16,359 nucleotides of DNA. Source: an uncultured Ruminococcus sp. (lineage in GTDB: Bacteria > Bacillota_A > Clostridia > Oscillospirales > Acutalibacteraceae). The stretch covers positions 1-16,359 of the forward strand of contig CACYEJ010000271.1 of the NCBI GenBank assembly GCA_902773395.1, read 5' to 3'. This document shows, piece after piece, positions 7,490 through 14,647 of this stretch. Both the position numbers and the translations under genes were made by a program. The notes under the pieces were generated by a model. That model made no database searches. It saw only the letters and a list, made by a program, of their open reading frames with translations, and was not told the DNA's origin. Position 1 is the first letter of the stretch. Each line of letters starts with the position of its first letter.

Positions 7490-8335
7490 GTGCATACAAT
7501 CTATATAGATATTCTTTTGTGTGTGAATCTTGTAATCAACTATTTGCTGTTGTCTGCGACAGGGTTTTATACTCATTCAAAAGTAAGCGTTAAACGACTG
7601 CTGCTGGGTTCTTTTGTGGGTGCAGCTTGCTCGATGACAATTTTGCTGCCGGTTATGCCGTTTGCAGCGAATATGCTTATTAAAATTGCTGTGGGCGGAC
7701 TGACTGTTTTTGCTGCATTCGGAAGAAAAAAATCGGGTGAATTTATTCGTCTTTACGCTGTCTTTTTAATTGCGACTTTTTTCTTTTGCGGAATCGTAAT
7801 AGCTATGTGGTTTTTATTCACACCAAAAAGTATGCTGATAAAAAACAGCGTGGTTTATCTCGATATTTCTCCTGTAATGCTGATAGTATATTCTGTCATT
7901 TGCTATGCTGCTTTTCGAATTTTTAACACGATTGCAGGTAAACATCAAGCTAAAGATACCTACTGCACATTGACAATTAAAAATGGTTATAACGCTATAA
8001 GAGTGACAGCAAAAATTGATACGGGCAACACACTAAAAGAGCCATTTTCTCAATGTCCGGTGATTGTCATTGGCAGGCAGACGGCAAATGTAATTACCCC
8101 GAAAGAGATTATTGAGTACGAAACAGTGACTACACTCCGATACAGAACCTCCGTTAATAATATCCGATTTGTGCCGTTCACGTCTGTAAACGGAGAGGGA
8201 ATACTGCCGTGCTTTAAAGCTGAGGAGGTGTATCTGAATGATATGATATGCGACAAAACTGTATATGTTGCACTTTGCAAGGACAGCTATATTCAAGGCG
8301 ATTTTCAGGCAATCATACCGTTTGAGATTTTATAG
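7490..8335 (+). CDS. spoIIGA: Sigma-E processing peptidase SpoIIGA
   Basis: A 281-residue membrane aspartic protease that cleaves the pro-sequence from sigma-E after polar septation, turning on mother-cell transcription. The N-terminal half holds about five membrane segments, beginning [18 protein letters not shown], the typical SpoIIGA opening. The C-terminal half is the protease domain with the active-site motif [11 protein letters not shown] (catalytic Asp at about residue 177). It is slightly shorter than the Bacillus protein (about 309). I place the start at the GTG at 7490. An earlier in-frame GTG (7481) sits within the GAGGTGA ribosome binding site. sigE follows after 19 bases, the classic pairing of protease and substrate. 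ftsZ, often upstream in clostridia, is absent here. Confidence 0.93.
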   Translation: MHTIYIDILLCVNLVINYLLLSATGFYTHSKVSVKRLLLGSFVGAACSMTILLPVMPFAANMLIKIAVGGLTVFAAFGRKKSGEFIRLYAVFLIATFFFCGIVIAMWFLFTPKSMLIKNSVVYLDISPVMLIVYSVICYAAFRIFNTIAGKHQAKDTYCTLTIKNGYNAIRVTAKIDTGNTLKEPFSQCPVIVIGRQTANVITPKEIIEYETVTTLRYRTSVNNIRFVPFTSVNGEGILPCFKAEEVYLNDMICDKTVYVALCKDSYIQGDFQAIIPFEIL

Positions 8336-8354
8336 TGCAGAAAGGAACTTACAA

Positions 8355-9083
8355 ATGAATTTTGACTCACTGCTTTTATCACTGAAATTCCTGCTGATAC
8401 AAATCCAGATGAAAATGAACCCCGAAACTGTATACTACATCAACGGTTCGGATACACTCCCACCTCCGCTTTCAAAACCTGCCGAACAGGAAATTATGAA
8501 TCGTATAATGCAGGGCGATGAGAGTGCAAGAGAGCCTTTAATCACACATAATCTGAGGCTTGTTGTGTACATTGCAAAGAAGTTTGAATCCTCGGCTGCA
8601 TCGGCAGAAGATCTTATTTCAATAGGAACAATCGGACTTATTAAGGCTGTAAACACTTTTCGCCCCGAAAAGAACATCAAGCTTGCAACCTACGCTTCAC
8701 GGTGTATTGAGAACGAAATACTCATGTTTCTAAGAAAAAGCTCTCAGCTGCGAAACGAGGTATCCATTGACGAGCCACTCAACGTTGACTGGGACGGAAA
8801 CGAGCTGCTGCTGAGCGATGTGCTTGGAAGTGATGTGGACGTAATAAACGCCGATATTGAGCAGGAGATTGAATATAATCTAGTTCTTACTGCGGTAGAG
8901 CATCTTTCTCAGCGTGAAAAACAGATAATGGAGCTTCGATTTGGACTTAACGGCAAAGGGTCACATACTCAAAAGGAGGTTGCCGATTTATTGGGAATAT
9001 CTCAATCTTATATTTCCAGACTTGAAAAAAAGATTATTAAGAAACTTAAAACAGATTTAGAGAAAACAGGCAGTATTAATTAA
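8355..9083 (+). CDS. sigE: Pro-sigma-E, mother-cell sporulation sigma factor
   Basis: A 242-residue sigma-70 family factor for early mother-cell genes. It opens with an amphipathic, Leu-rich pro-sequence (about residues 1-25) that normally tethers it to membrane until SpoIIGA removes it, just before VYYINGSD. Region 2 is almost identical to Bacillus sigma-E ([34 protein letters not shown]), followed by [15 protein letters not shown] and region 4.2 with the helix-turn-helix [22 protein letters not shown] chose the ATG at 8355, with AAAGGA (8341-8346) upstream. An in-frame ATG at 8265 lies inside spoIIGA and would add 30 residues with no family support. sigG, the usual next gene, is not here. 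Confidence 0.96.
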   Translation: MNFDSLLLSLKFLLIQIQMKMNPETVYYINGSDTLPPPLSKPAEQEIMNRIMQGDESAREPLITHNLRLVVYIAKKFESSAASAEDLISIGTIGLIKAVNTFRPEKNIKLATYASRCIENEILMFLRKSSQLRNEVSIDEPLNVDWDGNELLLSDVLGSDVDVINADIEQEIEYNLVLTAVEHLSQREKQIMELRFGLNGKGSHTQKEVADLLGISQSYISRLEKKIIKKLKTDLEKTGSIN

Positions 9084-9138
9084 CTTGTTTTATACTTCGT
9101 ATCAAAAATTTGCGGCTCAACTTCACAATCTGTTCACT

Positions 9139-9171
9139 AGTAATATCTGTCAATTACTCATTATATTTTTA
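9139..9171 (+). terminator. Weak hairpin in the gap after sigE
   Basis: AGTAAT (9139-9144) and ATTACT (9153-9158) form a 6-bp stem with an 8-base loop, followed by CATTATATTTTTA. It is AT-rich and only a plausible weak terminator for spoIIGA-sigE. The rest of the 241-base gap holds no gene that I can see. Confidence 0.3.
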
Positions 9172-9265
9172 TACCAAAATATCTGCGAGCATGCTGCATA
9201 GTAATTTTATATAAGCAGCTTTCGAGAAATCAATTATAGTGATAACATAGAAACGTAGAATTGAA

Positions 9266-9294
9266 TCATAAATAAAAATTGACTTGCATATAAA
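9266..9294 (+). promoter_or_regulatory. Candidate sigma-E-type promoter of the TIGR04086 gene
   Basis: TCATAAA (9266-9272), a 14-base spacer, then CATATAAA (9287-9294) resembles the sigma-E consensus known from Bacillus (KMATATT, 14-15 bases, CATACAHT). The same -10 context, GCATATAAATT, and the same spacing occur before yqfC. The ribosome binding site begins 18 bases downstream of the -10. A sigma-A -35-like TTGACT (9279-9284) is also present, without a good -10 at 17 bases. Confidence 0.35.
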
Positions 9295-9324
9295 TTTGAT
9301 AAATAAAAATTTGGAGGAATTATA

Positions 9325-9747
9325 TTGACGAGATATAACGAAGTAAACAATAAAAATATTGAAGCTACTAAAATAACACGGGCTGTAATTCTTGGAATTG
9401 CTGTAGGGGTGGGAGTTTGTGCTGCACTGCTTTCATTATGTGCTTTGCTGCTTGTAAAGCTTGGCAGCTTACCTATAGACTATCTTCCTTTAATAACAAC
9501 TTTTATCGGTGCTGTAGGGGCATTTACCGCAGGTTATTTTACTGTTAAGCTTTACAAGAAAAGAGGTATGTTTTTAGGTACGCTGGCTGGTGCTGTCTTG
9601 TTTCTGATTGTATTCGTTACAGGCTGTATAAAAGGAATTGACAACGATGTTATAAGTACTGTTATAAAATGTGCAGTATTTTCTGTTATGGGGGCAATTG
9701 GCGGCGTAGTCCGTGTTAATAAAAAAGTGAAAGTAAAGAAATATTAG
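9325..9747 (+). CDS. TIGR04086 family membrane protein
   Basis: A 140-residue integral membrane protein with four predicted membrane segments (about residues 18-45, 52-74, 83-104 and 112-130), a short polar N-terminus and a Lys-rich C-terminus (NKKVKVKKY). The Gly-rich first and last helices and the length fit the TIGR04086 family (Bacillus YrzE-like), whose function is unknown. The start is TTG at 9325 with a strong GGAGG (9313-9317) 7 bases upstream. It follows sigE by 241 bases and has a candidate sporulation-type promoter, so expression in the mother cell is possible. A bidirectional terminator ends the unit. Confidence 0.8.
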   Translation: MTRYNEVNNKNIEATKITRAVILGIAVGVGVCAALLSLCALLLVKLGSLPIDYLPLITTFIGAVGAFTAGYFTVKLYKKRGMFLGTLAGAVLFLIVFVTGCIKGIDNDVISTVIKCAVFSVMGAIGGVVRVNKKVKVKKY

Positions 9748-9762
9748 AAATACTGTATATAT

Positions 9763-9824
9763 AAATCTCCTCTTATATATATTCCTAATCTTACTATAGT
9801 TAGGTTTATATAAGAGGAGATTTT
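9763..9824. terminator. Bidirectional intrinsic terminator between TIGR04086 gene and apbE
   Basis: A perfect 17-bp stem joins 9763-9779 and 9807-9823 (core CTCCTCTTATATA / TATATAAGAGGAG). A smaller CCTAA/TTAGG stem sits inside the loop (9784-9788, 9800-9804). A-rich and U-rich flanks on both sides suit termination of both convergent genes. Confidence 0.85.
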
Positions 9825-9829
9825 AATAA

Positions 9830-10918
9830 TTACTTTTCTACAAATTCAACTTTCAAATTGCTGTAGTCGTCCGAAAGCTTAAAGCTGCCTTTTAAACCAC
9901 CCGAAACATATACAGTATTGTCCTCATTTAAAATGATAAATTCAAAATCATCAGAGGATTTATATAGCTTTTTTGCGTCATCAACTCCCATTACGAACAA
10001 TGAGGTTGAAAGTGCATCGGCTTTTGCTCCGCTTTCACAAACAACCGTTGCGGAAAAAGTTCCATTCTCTACAGGATAGCCTGTTTTCGGGTCAATGATA
10101 TGATGATATTTTTTTCCATGCTCCTCAAAAAAACGCTGATCTGTAGCAGATGTCACAACTGCACTCTCACCTACGCTCAAAACGGCAAAACTATCCTCTG
10201 TAAAAGGATATTTTATGCCTACTTTCCATAGCTCTCCGTTCTTCGTACCTATCGTTTGAATATTTCCGCCAAAGGACAATACTGCACTTTCAACACCTTT
10301 TTCTTTCAGCAAATTTTTAATATCTTCTGAAATATATCCCTTGGCAACTGCTCCTAAATCTATCTGCATATTGTCTGAAAGCATTACGCTATGACTGCTC
10401 TCGTTAATACTGAGCTTTGTATAGTCAACATTTTTTAGCTCAGCTTCAATTTCCGCCTGACTTGGAACAGAAAAACTATCAGTCGTGAATCCCCAAAGCT
10501 TAACTATTGGATATACAGATATATCCAACGCTCCATAAGTACGCTCGGATACATCAGCTGCGGTAGTTATTACATTAAATGTAACATCATCTACCGGCAC
10601 ATCTTCACCGCTGCTGCTGTTTATCTTTGATACATCACTTTCGTTATTCGTTACAGAAAGAATATTTTCAAGCTCGGTAATTCTTTTTTCGGCTAGTTCA
10701 GCATTTTGGGCTGCATTGCTGTCGTAAAGTCTTAGATTTATAAATGTATCAAGTGCAAAGATACTTTTGTCGTATGCTTCCGGTAGGCTTTTTTCAGAAC
10801 TTGATACATCAGATATTTTATTTGGATTCGCTGTTTCCGCTTTTTCACACCCTGACAGTGTGGTTAATATACTTATTAAAATTACTATAGCGGATAATCT
10901 AATATTTATTCTTTTCAT
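9830..10918 (-). CDS. apbE: FAD:protein FMN transferase, lipoprotein
   Basis: A 362-residue ApbE enzyme that transfers FMN from FAD to a Ser/Thr of target redox proteins on the outer face of the membrane. The N-terminus is a lipoprotein signal with lipobox LSGC (lipidated Cys24) and a Ser/Asp-rich tether. Family motifs follow: ALDTFINLRLY, DISVYPIVKLWGF, QIDLGAVAKGYISE, SFGGNIQTIG, HHIIDPKTGYPVENG and the metal-site segment GAKADALSTSLFVMG. Length is typical. AGGTG lies about 6 bases before the ATG. Its targets, such as RnfG/RnfD subunits or other FMN-bind domain proteins, are not in the window. It is a single-gene unit divergent from rodA. Confidence 0.94.
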   Translation of the reverse strand: MKRINIRLSAIVILISILTTLSGCEKAETANPNKISDVSSSEKSLPEAYDKSIFALDTFINLRLYDSNAAQNAELAEKRITELENILSVTNNESDVSKINSSSGEDVPVDDVTFNVITTAADVSERTYGALDISVYPIVKLWGFTTDSFSVPSQAEIEAELKNVDYTKLSINESSHSVMLSDNMQIDLGAVAKGYISEDIKNLLKEKGVESAVLSFGGNIQTIGTKNGELWKVGIKYPFTEDSFAVLSVGESAVVTSATDQRFFEEHGKKYHHIIDPKTGYPVENGTFSATVVCESGAKADALSTSLFVMGVDDAKKLYKSSDDFEFIILNEDNTVYVSGGLKGSFKLSDDYSNLKVEFVEK

Positions 10919-10939
10919 GTTTTACACCTCGCTATGTCT

Positions 10940-10968
10940 ATTATACTACGCCGTTTAGAAAAAAACAA
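10940..10968 (-). promoter_or_regulatory. Likely apbE promoter
   Basis: On the minus strand a perfect TATAAT (10945-10940) lies about 20 bases before the AGGTG site, with a weak -35 TTGTTT (10968-10963) 17 bases upstream. The -10 and its location are convincing; the -35 matches only its first three bases. Confidence 0.45.
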
Positions 10969-11059
10969 GTGAAAGTTAGTCTAAGCTATCAGAATAATGC
11001 AGAAGCTTTTTATTTAAAATTTTGTTACAAATAATATTACAGTTTTTTCATTTTCCCAC

Positions 11060-11088
11060 TTGATAATAACTCATTCATTATATATAAT
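11060..11088 (+). promoter_or_regulatory. Sigma-A-type promoter of rodA
   Basis: TTGATA (11060-11065) and TATAAT (11083-11088) are separated by 17 bases, close to the consensus. A second TATAAT overlaps just downstream (11089-11094). The start of transcription would fall a few bases before the AAAAGGAGG site. Confidence 0.7.
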
Positions 11089-11117
11089 TATAATAGAGTT
11101 TTTAAAAGGAGGTTAAA

Positions 11118-12284
11118 ATGAAGAATTTTTTTAAATTTATATATGAGAAGCTGTACTACTATTTTTCCTATACAGACAAGTTTTTATGGCTGCTGATAAT
11201 TGCATTAAATACTCTGAGTCTGCTGCTCATTGCCAGTATGCAGAGAGCAGGCGAATACAATTACCTTAAAATGCAAATAATTGCATTGGTCATTGGTTTT
11301 TTGGGGGCAGTTGTTCTTTCGTGTATTGATTACAAGTTTTTGGAAAAATTCTCATTGGCAATAGGTATTGCAGGCATCGGGCTAATTTTACTTGTATTCG
11401 CATTTGGTATACGAATAGAAGGCACTGACGATATGGCATGGATTAATATCGGAGGATATTCGTTGCAGCCCTCTGAGCTTGTTAAGATTTGTTTTATTAT
11501 CACTCTTTCTGCACATTTAAGTTACCTGATAAAAAAAGATAAAATCAAATCATTTTGGAATATTTGTTTACTCGCAGTTCATGGAATGATTCCAGTTGCT
11601 TTGATTCATTTACAGGGCGATGACGGTTCAGCACTTATTTTTGCTCTTATCTTCATTATTATGACATTTGCAGCCGGTGTTCAGATAAGATATTATATTC
11701 TTACAGCTCTTGCTGCTGCAATGTGTGCTCCGTTTGTATGGACAAAAGTAATGAACGATGATCAACGAAACAGGTTTCTTGTGCTTTTAAATCTTGACGG
11801 TAATTCAAAATCAGTTTACGGTTGGCAACAGTATCAAGGAAAGCTTTCTATCGCAGCCGGAGGCTACATGGGCGAAGGACTCTTCAAAGGACAGCGTGTA
11901 GGCTACGGAATTGTACCTGAACAGGAAAATGACTTTATCTTTACTGTTGCCGGAGAAGAGCTGGGGTTTATTGGCTGCTGCTTAATACTTGCATTATTTC
12001 TTGTCATGCTTTTAAGAATATTCTATAAATCCGCCAGTGCCAGAGATGAGTTTGGTCAAAATCTTTGTATTGGTGTGTTTGCGCTTATACTTTCTCAGGT
12101 AGGTATTAATATAGGAATGGTACTAGGATTTCTCCCTGTGGTCGGTGTTACGCTTCCATTTTTCAGTGCAGGCGGTACTTCACTGTTAATGCTTATGCTA
12201 TGTATGGGTATTGTTCAGAGTGTTCATATTTACAGCAGCGAAGAACGGCTTATCATTAAAAGAAATAATAAAAGAAAACATTAA
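11118..12284 (+). CDS. rodA: Peptidoglycan glycosyltransferase RodA (SEDS family)
   Basis: A 388-residue SEDS protein with about ten membrane helices. It polymerises lipid II into glycan strands together with a class B penicillin-binding protein during cell elongation. Key motifs: WINIGGYSLQPSELVKI (Glu120), the large extracellular loop with YGWQQYQGKLSIAAGGYMGEG, and PEQENDFIFTVAGEELGF, whose Asp272 matches the catalytic Asp of RodA. The C-terminal LPVVGVTLPFFSAGG is typical of the family. The usual QPDLG-like motif reads LQGDDGSAL, a variant I believe common in clostridial RodA. FtsW or SpoVE are alternatives, but the NDFIF motif and length favour RodA. A strong AAAAGGAGG precedes the ATG. 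No partner penicillin-binding protein is adjacent. Confidence 0.9.
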   Translation: MKNFFKFIYEKLYYYFSYTDKFLWLLIIALNTLSLLLIASMQRAGEYNYLKMQIIALVIGFLGAVVLSCIDYKFLEKFSLAIGIAGIGLILLVFAFGIRIEGTDDMAWINIGGYSLQPSELVKICFIITLSAHLSYLIKKDKIKSFWNICLLAVHGMIPVALIHLQGDDGSALIFALIFIIMTFAAGVQIRYYILTALAAAMCAPFVWTKVMNDDQRNRFLVLLNLDGNSKSVYGWQQYQGKLSIAAGGYMGEGLFKGQRVGYGIVPEQENDFIFTVAGEELGFIGCCLILALFLVMLLRIFYKSASARDEFGQNLCIGVFALILSQVGINIGMVLGFLPVVGVTLPFFSAGGTSLLMLMLCMGIVQSVHIYSSEERLIIKRNNKRKH

Positions 12285-12287
12285 AAA

Positions 12288-12334
12288 ATCCCTCTCTTAT
12301 CCTATTGTTTGGCGGAAAGAGAGGGGTTATTTAT
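12288..12334. terminator. Bidirectional terminator between rodA and pgeF
   Basis: ATCCCTCTCTT (12288-12298) pairs with AAGAGAGGGGT (12317-12327), 11 pairs with one G-U, around an 18-base loop. An A tract precedes it and TTATTTAT follows, so it can serve both convergent genes. It ends just before the pgeF stop codon. Confidence 0.8.
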
Positions 12335-13158
12335 ACAATCTGCAAAACTGCACACATACCGCCACGTTTGCCACCGGTAGCTCTGTGTGACCAGATAAGA
12401 TCGTGATTGCAGCTTGTGCAAACATCACTAATCGTTATATTTTCTTCCGGTATACCTGCTGTGGTAAGTATTTGACGGTTGGTTTCAAGCAGATCCAGCA
12501 TATATTTACCGTTGGCTTTCGGAAAAATAAACCGGTCGTCATTAAGACCTAGTTCTCTGAATTTCTCAATAACCGGCTCGTCCACTTCATAACAGCATTT
12601 ATTGATTGCAGGACCTATAGTAACAATAACATTTTTCGGATCTGTTCCAAATTCTTCTCCCATACGTTTCACGGTTTCTGCACCAATTCGTCCTACTGTT
12701 CCTCTCCAGCCGGCATGTGCCGCTCCTATTGCCCTATTCTTCATATCAACAAACATCAGCGGTGTGCAGTCTGCAAAATATGTGACAAGTGCAGTTTCTC
12801 TCTCATTCGTAATGAGTGCGTCCACACTTTCCATATCACGAGGTTTATATATACCTATTCCCTTTTCGGCTGAGGTTACTCGCCTTACAAAAGTATGATG
12901 ATCCTGTGCGGATGCAACAAGGTTCTTAAAATCAACTCCTATTGCAGAGCAGAGCCGTTTATAATTCTCTGTAACATTGTTTTCATCATCGCCACGATTG
13001 AACGACATATTCATTGAATTAAACTCTCCGACACTCACTCCTCCTAACCTTGTCGAAAATGCGTGCTTGATAAACGGAACTTCTTCAAGCTCATTAAATG
13101 TTAGATAGGCAAGAGCGTCCTTAAAATTAATTTTCATCGTGTTACTTTTAAAAATCAT
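12331..13158 (-). CDS. pgeF: Peptidoglycan editing factor PgeF (YfiH/YlmD, laccase-domain family)
   Basis: A 275-residue multicopper-oxidase-fold-like protein of the YfiH/YlmD/LACC1 family. Members are reported as purine nucleoside phosphorylases or oxidases and, in bacteria, as an editing enzyme that removes wrongly incorporated L-Ser from muropeptide precursors. The metal/active-site triad is visible: His87 (AQDHHTF), Cys131 (YFADCTPLMF) and His148 (AHAGWRGT). The Cys-to-His spacing of 17 equals that of the E. coli protein. IGPAINKCCYEV and SCNHDLIWSHRA are further family signatures. AAAGGAAC precedes the first ATG; a second ATG at codon 8 is less likely. In Bacillus, ylmD lies a few genes downstream of sigE-sigG, so its place near sigE here is a loose echo of that order. 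Confidence 0.92.
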   Translation of the reverse strand: MIFKSNTMKINFKDALAYLTFNELEEVPFIKHAFSTRLGGVSVGEFNSMNMSFNRGDDENNVTENYKRLCSAIGVDFKNLVASAQDHHTFVRRVTSAEKGIGIYKPRDMESVDALITNERETALVTYFADCTPLMFVDMKNRAIGAAHAGWRGTVGRIGAETVKRMGEEFGTDPKNVIVTIGPAINKCCYEVDEPVIEKFRELGLNDDRFIFPKANGKYMLDLLETNRQILTTAGIPEENITISDVCTSCNHDLIWSHRATGGKRGGMCAVLQIV

Positions 13159-13198
13159 GTTTATAGTTCCTTTCGAGAAATATTACACCGATATAAAA

Positions 13199-13207
13199 TG
13201 GTATAAT
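13199..13207 (+). promoter_or_regulatory. Extended -10 promoter of the small cysteine protein
   Basis: TGGTATAAT is a perfect extended -10 (TGnTATAAT). The -35 region at the right distance is poor, as is common for this promoter class. Transcription would begin about 20 bases before the AGAGG site. Confidence 0.55.
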
Positions 13208-13240
13208 ATAAATTGTTATCTTGAAAAAAGAGGCGATCAT

Positions 13241-13456
13241 ATGGGAGGAAAATCTAAACTGTTTGGGAAAAATATTGCGGTTGACTGTGCATATTGCGAC
13301 AACTGTATTACCAACGCTGACGGTGGTCAAATCTGCGTCAAAAACAGATGTATTGAAAACGGAAAATGCAGAAAATTTGTATACAATCCGCTTTTGCGTA
13401 AACCGTTTAAACCGCCTGTTCTTCCGAAATTTAATCCAGAAGATTTTCAACTCTGA
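13241..13456 (+). CDS. Small six-cysteine protein, putative metal-binding
   Basis: A 71-residue protein with no signal peptide or membrane segment. Six cysteines (16, 19, 22, 32, 37, 43) are crowded into 28 residues, beginning CAYCDNC, then the basic CRKFVYNPLLRKPFKPP and a Pro-rich tail. This suggests a zinc ribbon or small metal-binding knot. I have an impression of similar short proteins in Oscillospiraceae but cannot name a family. AGAGG lies 7 bases before the ATG, with an extended -10 promoter upstream. A longer frame opening at 13139 lacks a ribosome binding site. It is divergent from pgeF, and the two could share regulation. The function is unknown. Confidence 0.75.
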   Translation: MGGKSKLFGKNIAVDCAYCDNCITNADGGQICVKNRCIENGKCRKFVYNPLLRKPFKPPVLPKFNPEDFQL

Positions 13457-13459
13457 TAC

Positions 13460-13486
13460 AATATTACCACGATATTTATTTTTTTT
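13460..13486 (+). terminator. Weak AT-rich hairpin with T run after the cysteine protein
   Basis: AATAT and ATATT form a 5-bp stem with a 7-base loop four bases after the stop codon, followed closely by a run of eight T (13479-13486). The stem is weak but the T run is good. Confidence 0.4.
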
Positions 13487-13562
13487 CAACCGTTATTTTA
13501 ATCTATCTCAATTAACACAAAAATCTATTGAAATATTGAATTTATTTTTATACTGATTTGTC

Positions 13563-13591
13563 TTGATAAAATTGTTAAGTACTGTTAAAAT
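13563..13591 (+). promoter_or_regulatory. Promoter of the radical SAM gene
   Basis: TTGATA (13563-13568), a 17-base spacer and TAAAAT (13586-13591) match the sigma-A consensus well. The predicted start near 13598 is just ahead of a large hairpin and leaves a leader of about 130 bases. Confidence 0.55.
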
Positions 13592-13601
13592 AGATAATAG
13601 A

Positions 13602-13673
13602 ACTTATCAAGTTGTATACTGCCCTGTTTTTAATTTTTTAGGATTTATTGAGGGTATGTATAATATGATAAGT
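13602..13673 (+). promoter_or_regulatory. Structured 5' leader (72-nt imperfect hairpin) of the radical SAM gene
   Basis: Three consecutive helices pair across this stretch: ACTTATCA (13602-13609) with TGATAAGT (13666-13673), TATAC (13615-13619) with GTATA (13658-13662), and TGCCCT (13620-13625) with AGGGTA (13651-13656, one G-U). That makes 19 pairs closing a 25-base U-rich loop. It begins where the promoter predicts the RNA starts. It matches no riboswitch class I recognise. No U tract follows directly, so it is not a simple terminator. Confidence 0.5.
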
Positions 13674-13729
13674 GAATAATAATTTTGTTTTGTGTGTTTA
13701 AAAATATTTTTATAAAGGAGGGCTTGCCG

Positions 13730-14644
13730 TTGAACACTGTTGAACACTGTGTTGTTTGTCCGCATAATTGTGGTGCAAAAAGGGGCTTGCTCGAAGGTGA
13801 CGGCTTTTGTCAAATGGGCGTTATGCCTAAGGTGGCAAGAGTAGGACCGCATTACTGGGAAGAGCCTTGTATCAGCGGAACAAGAGGAAGCGGAGCTATT
13901 TTTTTCAGCGGCTGTACTCTCAAGTGTGTATTTTGTCAAAATTATGAAATAAGTGCCAATCATGTTGGTGTCCATATTACGCCCGAACAACTCGCAAACT
14001 GCTACAGAAATTTAGAAGACCAGGGCGTACATAATATTAATCTTGTAAGTGCAAGTCATTACATTGAGGCTATTCTCGAAAGCTTTAAAATATACAGACC
14101 AAAAATCCCTATACTTTATAATACAAGCGGATACGAGTCGGTTGAAAGCTTGAAACGGCTTGATGGTTATATTGATATTTATCTTCCGGATTTTAAATAC
14201 AGTGATAATAGAATTGCAGTAAAATATTCCAGTGCCTATAACTACTCTCTTGTGGCACTTAGAGCCATTAAGGAAATGGTTCGCCAAACAGGTAAAATAC
14301 AATATAACGATGAGGGTATTATTCAAAAGGGAACAATAATCAGAGTTCTTGTTCTGCCGAATCATACAAAGGACGCAAAGTCTATACTGGACACTATAAA
14401 GTATAATTTTGGAAATAAGGTTCTTGTAAGCGTTATGGGACAGTATACCCCTATGGGCGAAGCTTACAAGTACCCTGAAATCAACAGAAAATTAACAGAA
14501 AAAGAATATGATGACGTTGTGGATCACGCTATTGAACTTGATATTGACGGATTTGTTCAAGAACTGAGTGCTGCTGATGAAGAGTTTATTCCAAGCTTTG
14601 ACAGTTCAAGCTCAGACTATTTCAGCTACAACAGCACTCATTGA
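13730..14644 (+). CDS. Radical SAM protein, PflX-like (COG1313)
   Basis: A 304-residue radical S-adenosylmethionine enzyme related to pyruvate formate-lyase activating enzymes. The cluster-binding motif GCTLKCVFCQNYEIS has the CxxxCxxC spacing (Cys62, 66, 69). An N-terminal segment with CVVCPHNCG, then Cys27 and Cys47, is typical of the PflX/COG1313 group and may bind another metal centre. YIDIYLPDFKY and VSVMGQYTPMGEAYKYP are further group features. The C-terminal tail is Ser/Asp-rich. The start is TTG at 13730, 7 bases after AAAGGAGGG. A TTG at 13685 is in frame but lacks a ribosome binding site. No glycyl-radical partner enzyme is adjacent, so the substrate is unknown. It converges on yqfD with 3 bases between stops. 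Confidence 0.9.
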   Translation: MNTVEHCVVCPHNCGAKRGLLEGDGFCQMGVMPKVARVGPHYWEEPCISGTRGSGAIFFSGCTLKCVFCQNYEISANHVGVHITPEQLANCYRNLEDQGVHNINLVSASHYIEAILESFKIYRPKIPILYNTSGYESVESLKRLDGYIDIYLPDFKYSDNRIAVKYSSAYNYSLVALRAIKEMVRQTGKIQYNDEGIIQKGTIIRVLVLPNHTKDAKSILDTIKYNFGNKVLVSVMGQYTPMGEAYKYPEINRKLTEKEYDDVVDHAIELDIDGFVQELSAADEEFIPSFDSSSSDYFSYNSTH

Positions 14645-14647
14645 TCA

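Noticed and set aside
8265..8354. 30-residue N-terminal extension of SigE overlapping spoIIGA
   Set aside because: Sigma-E proteins begin with the amphipathic pro-sequence that starts at the ATG at 8355, which has its own ribosome binding site. The extension is just an open frame inside spoIIGA.
13659..13664. TATAAT as an alternative promoter closer to the radical SAM gene
   Set aside because: No usable -35 lies 16-18 bases upstream, and the hexamer is part of the leader hairpin. The TTGATA-17-TAAAAT pair upstream is much better.
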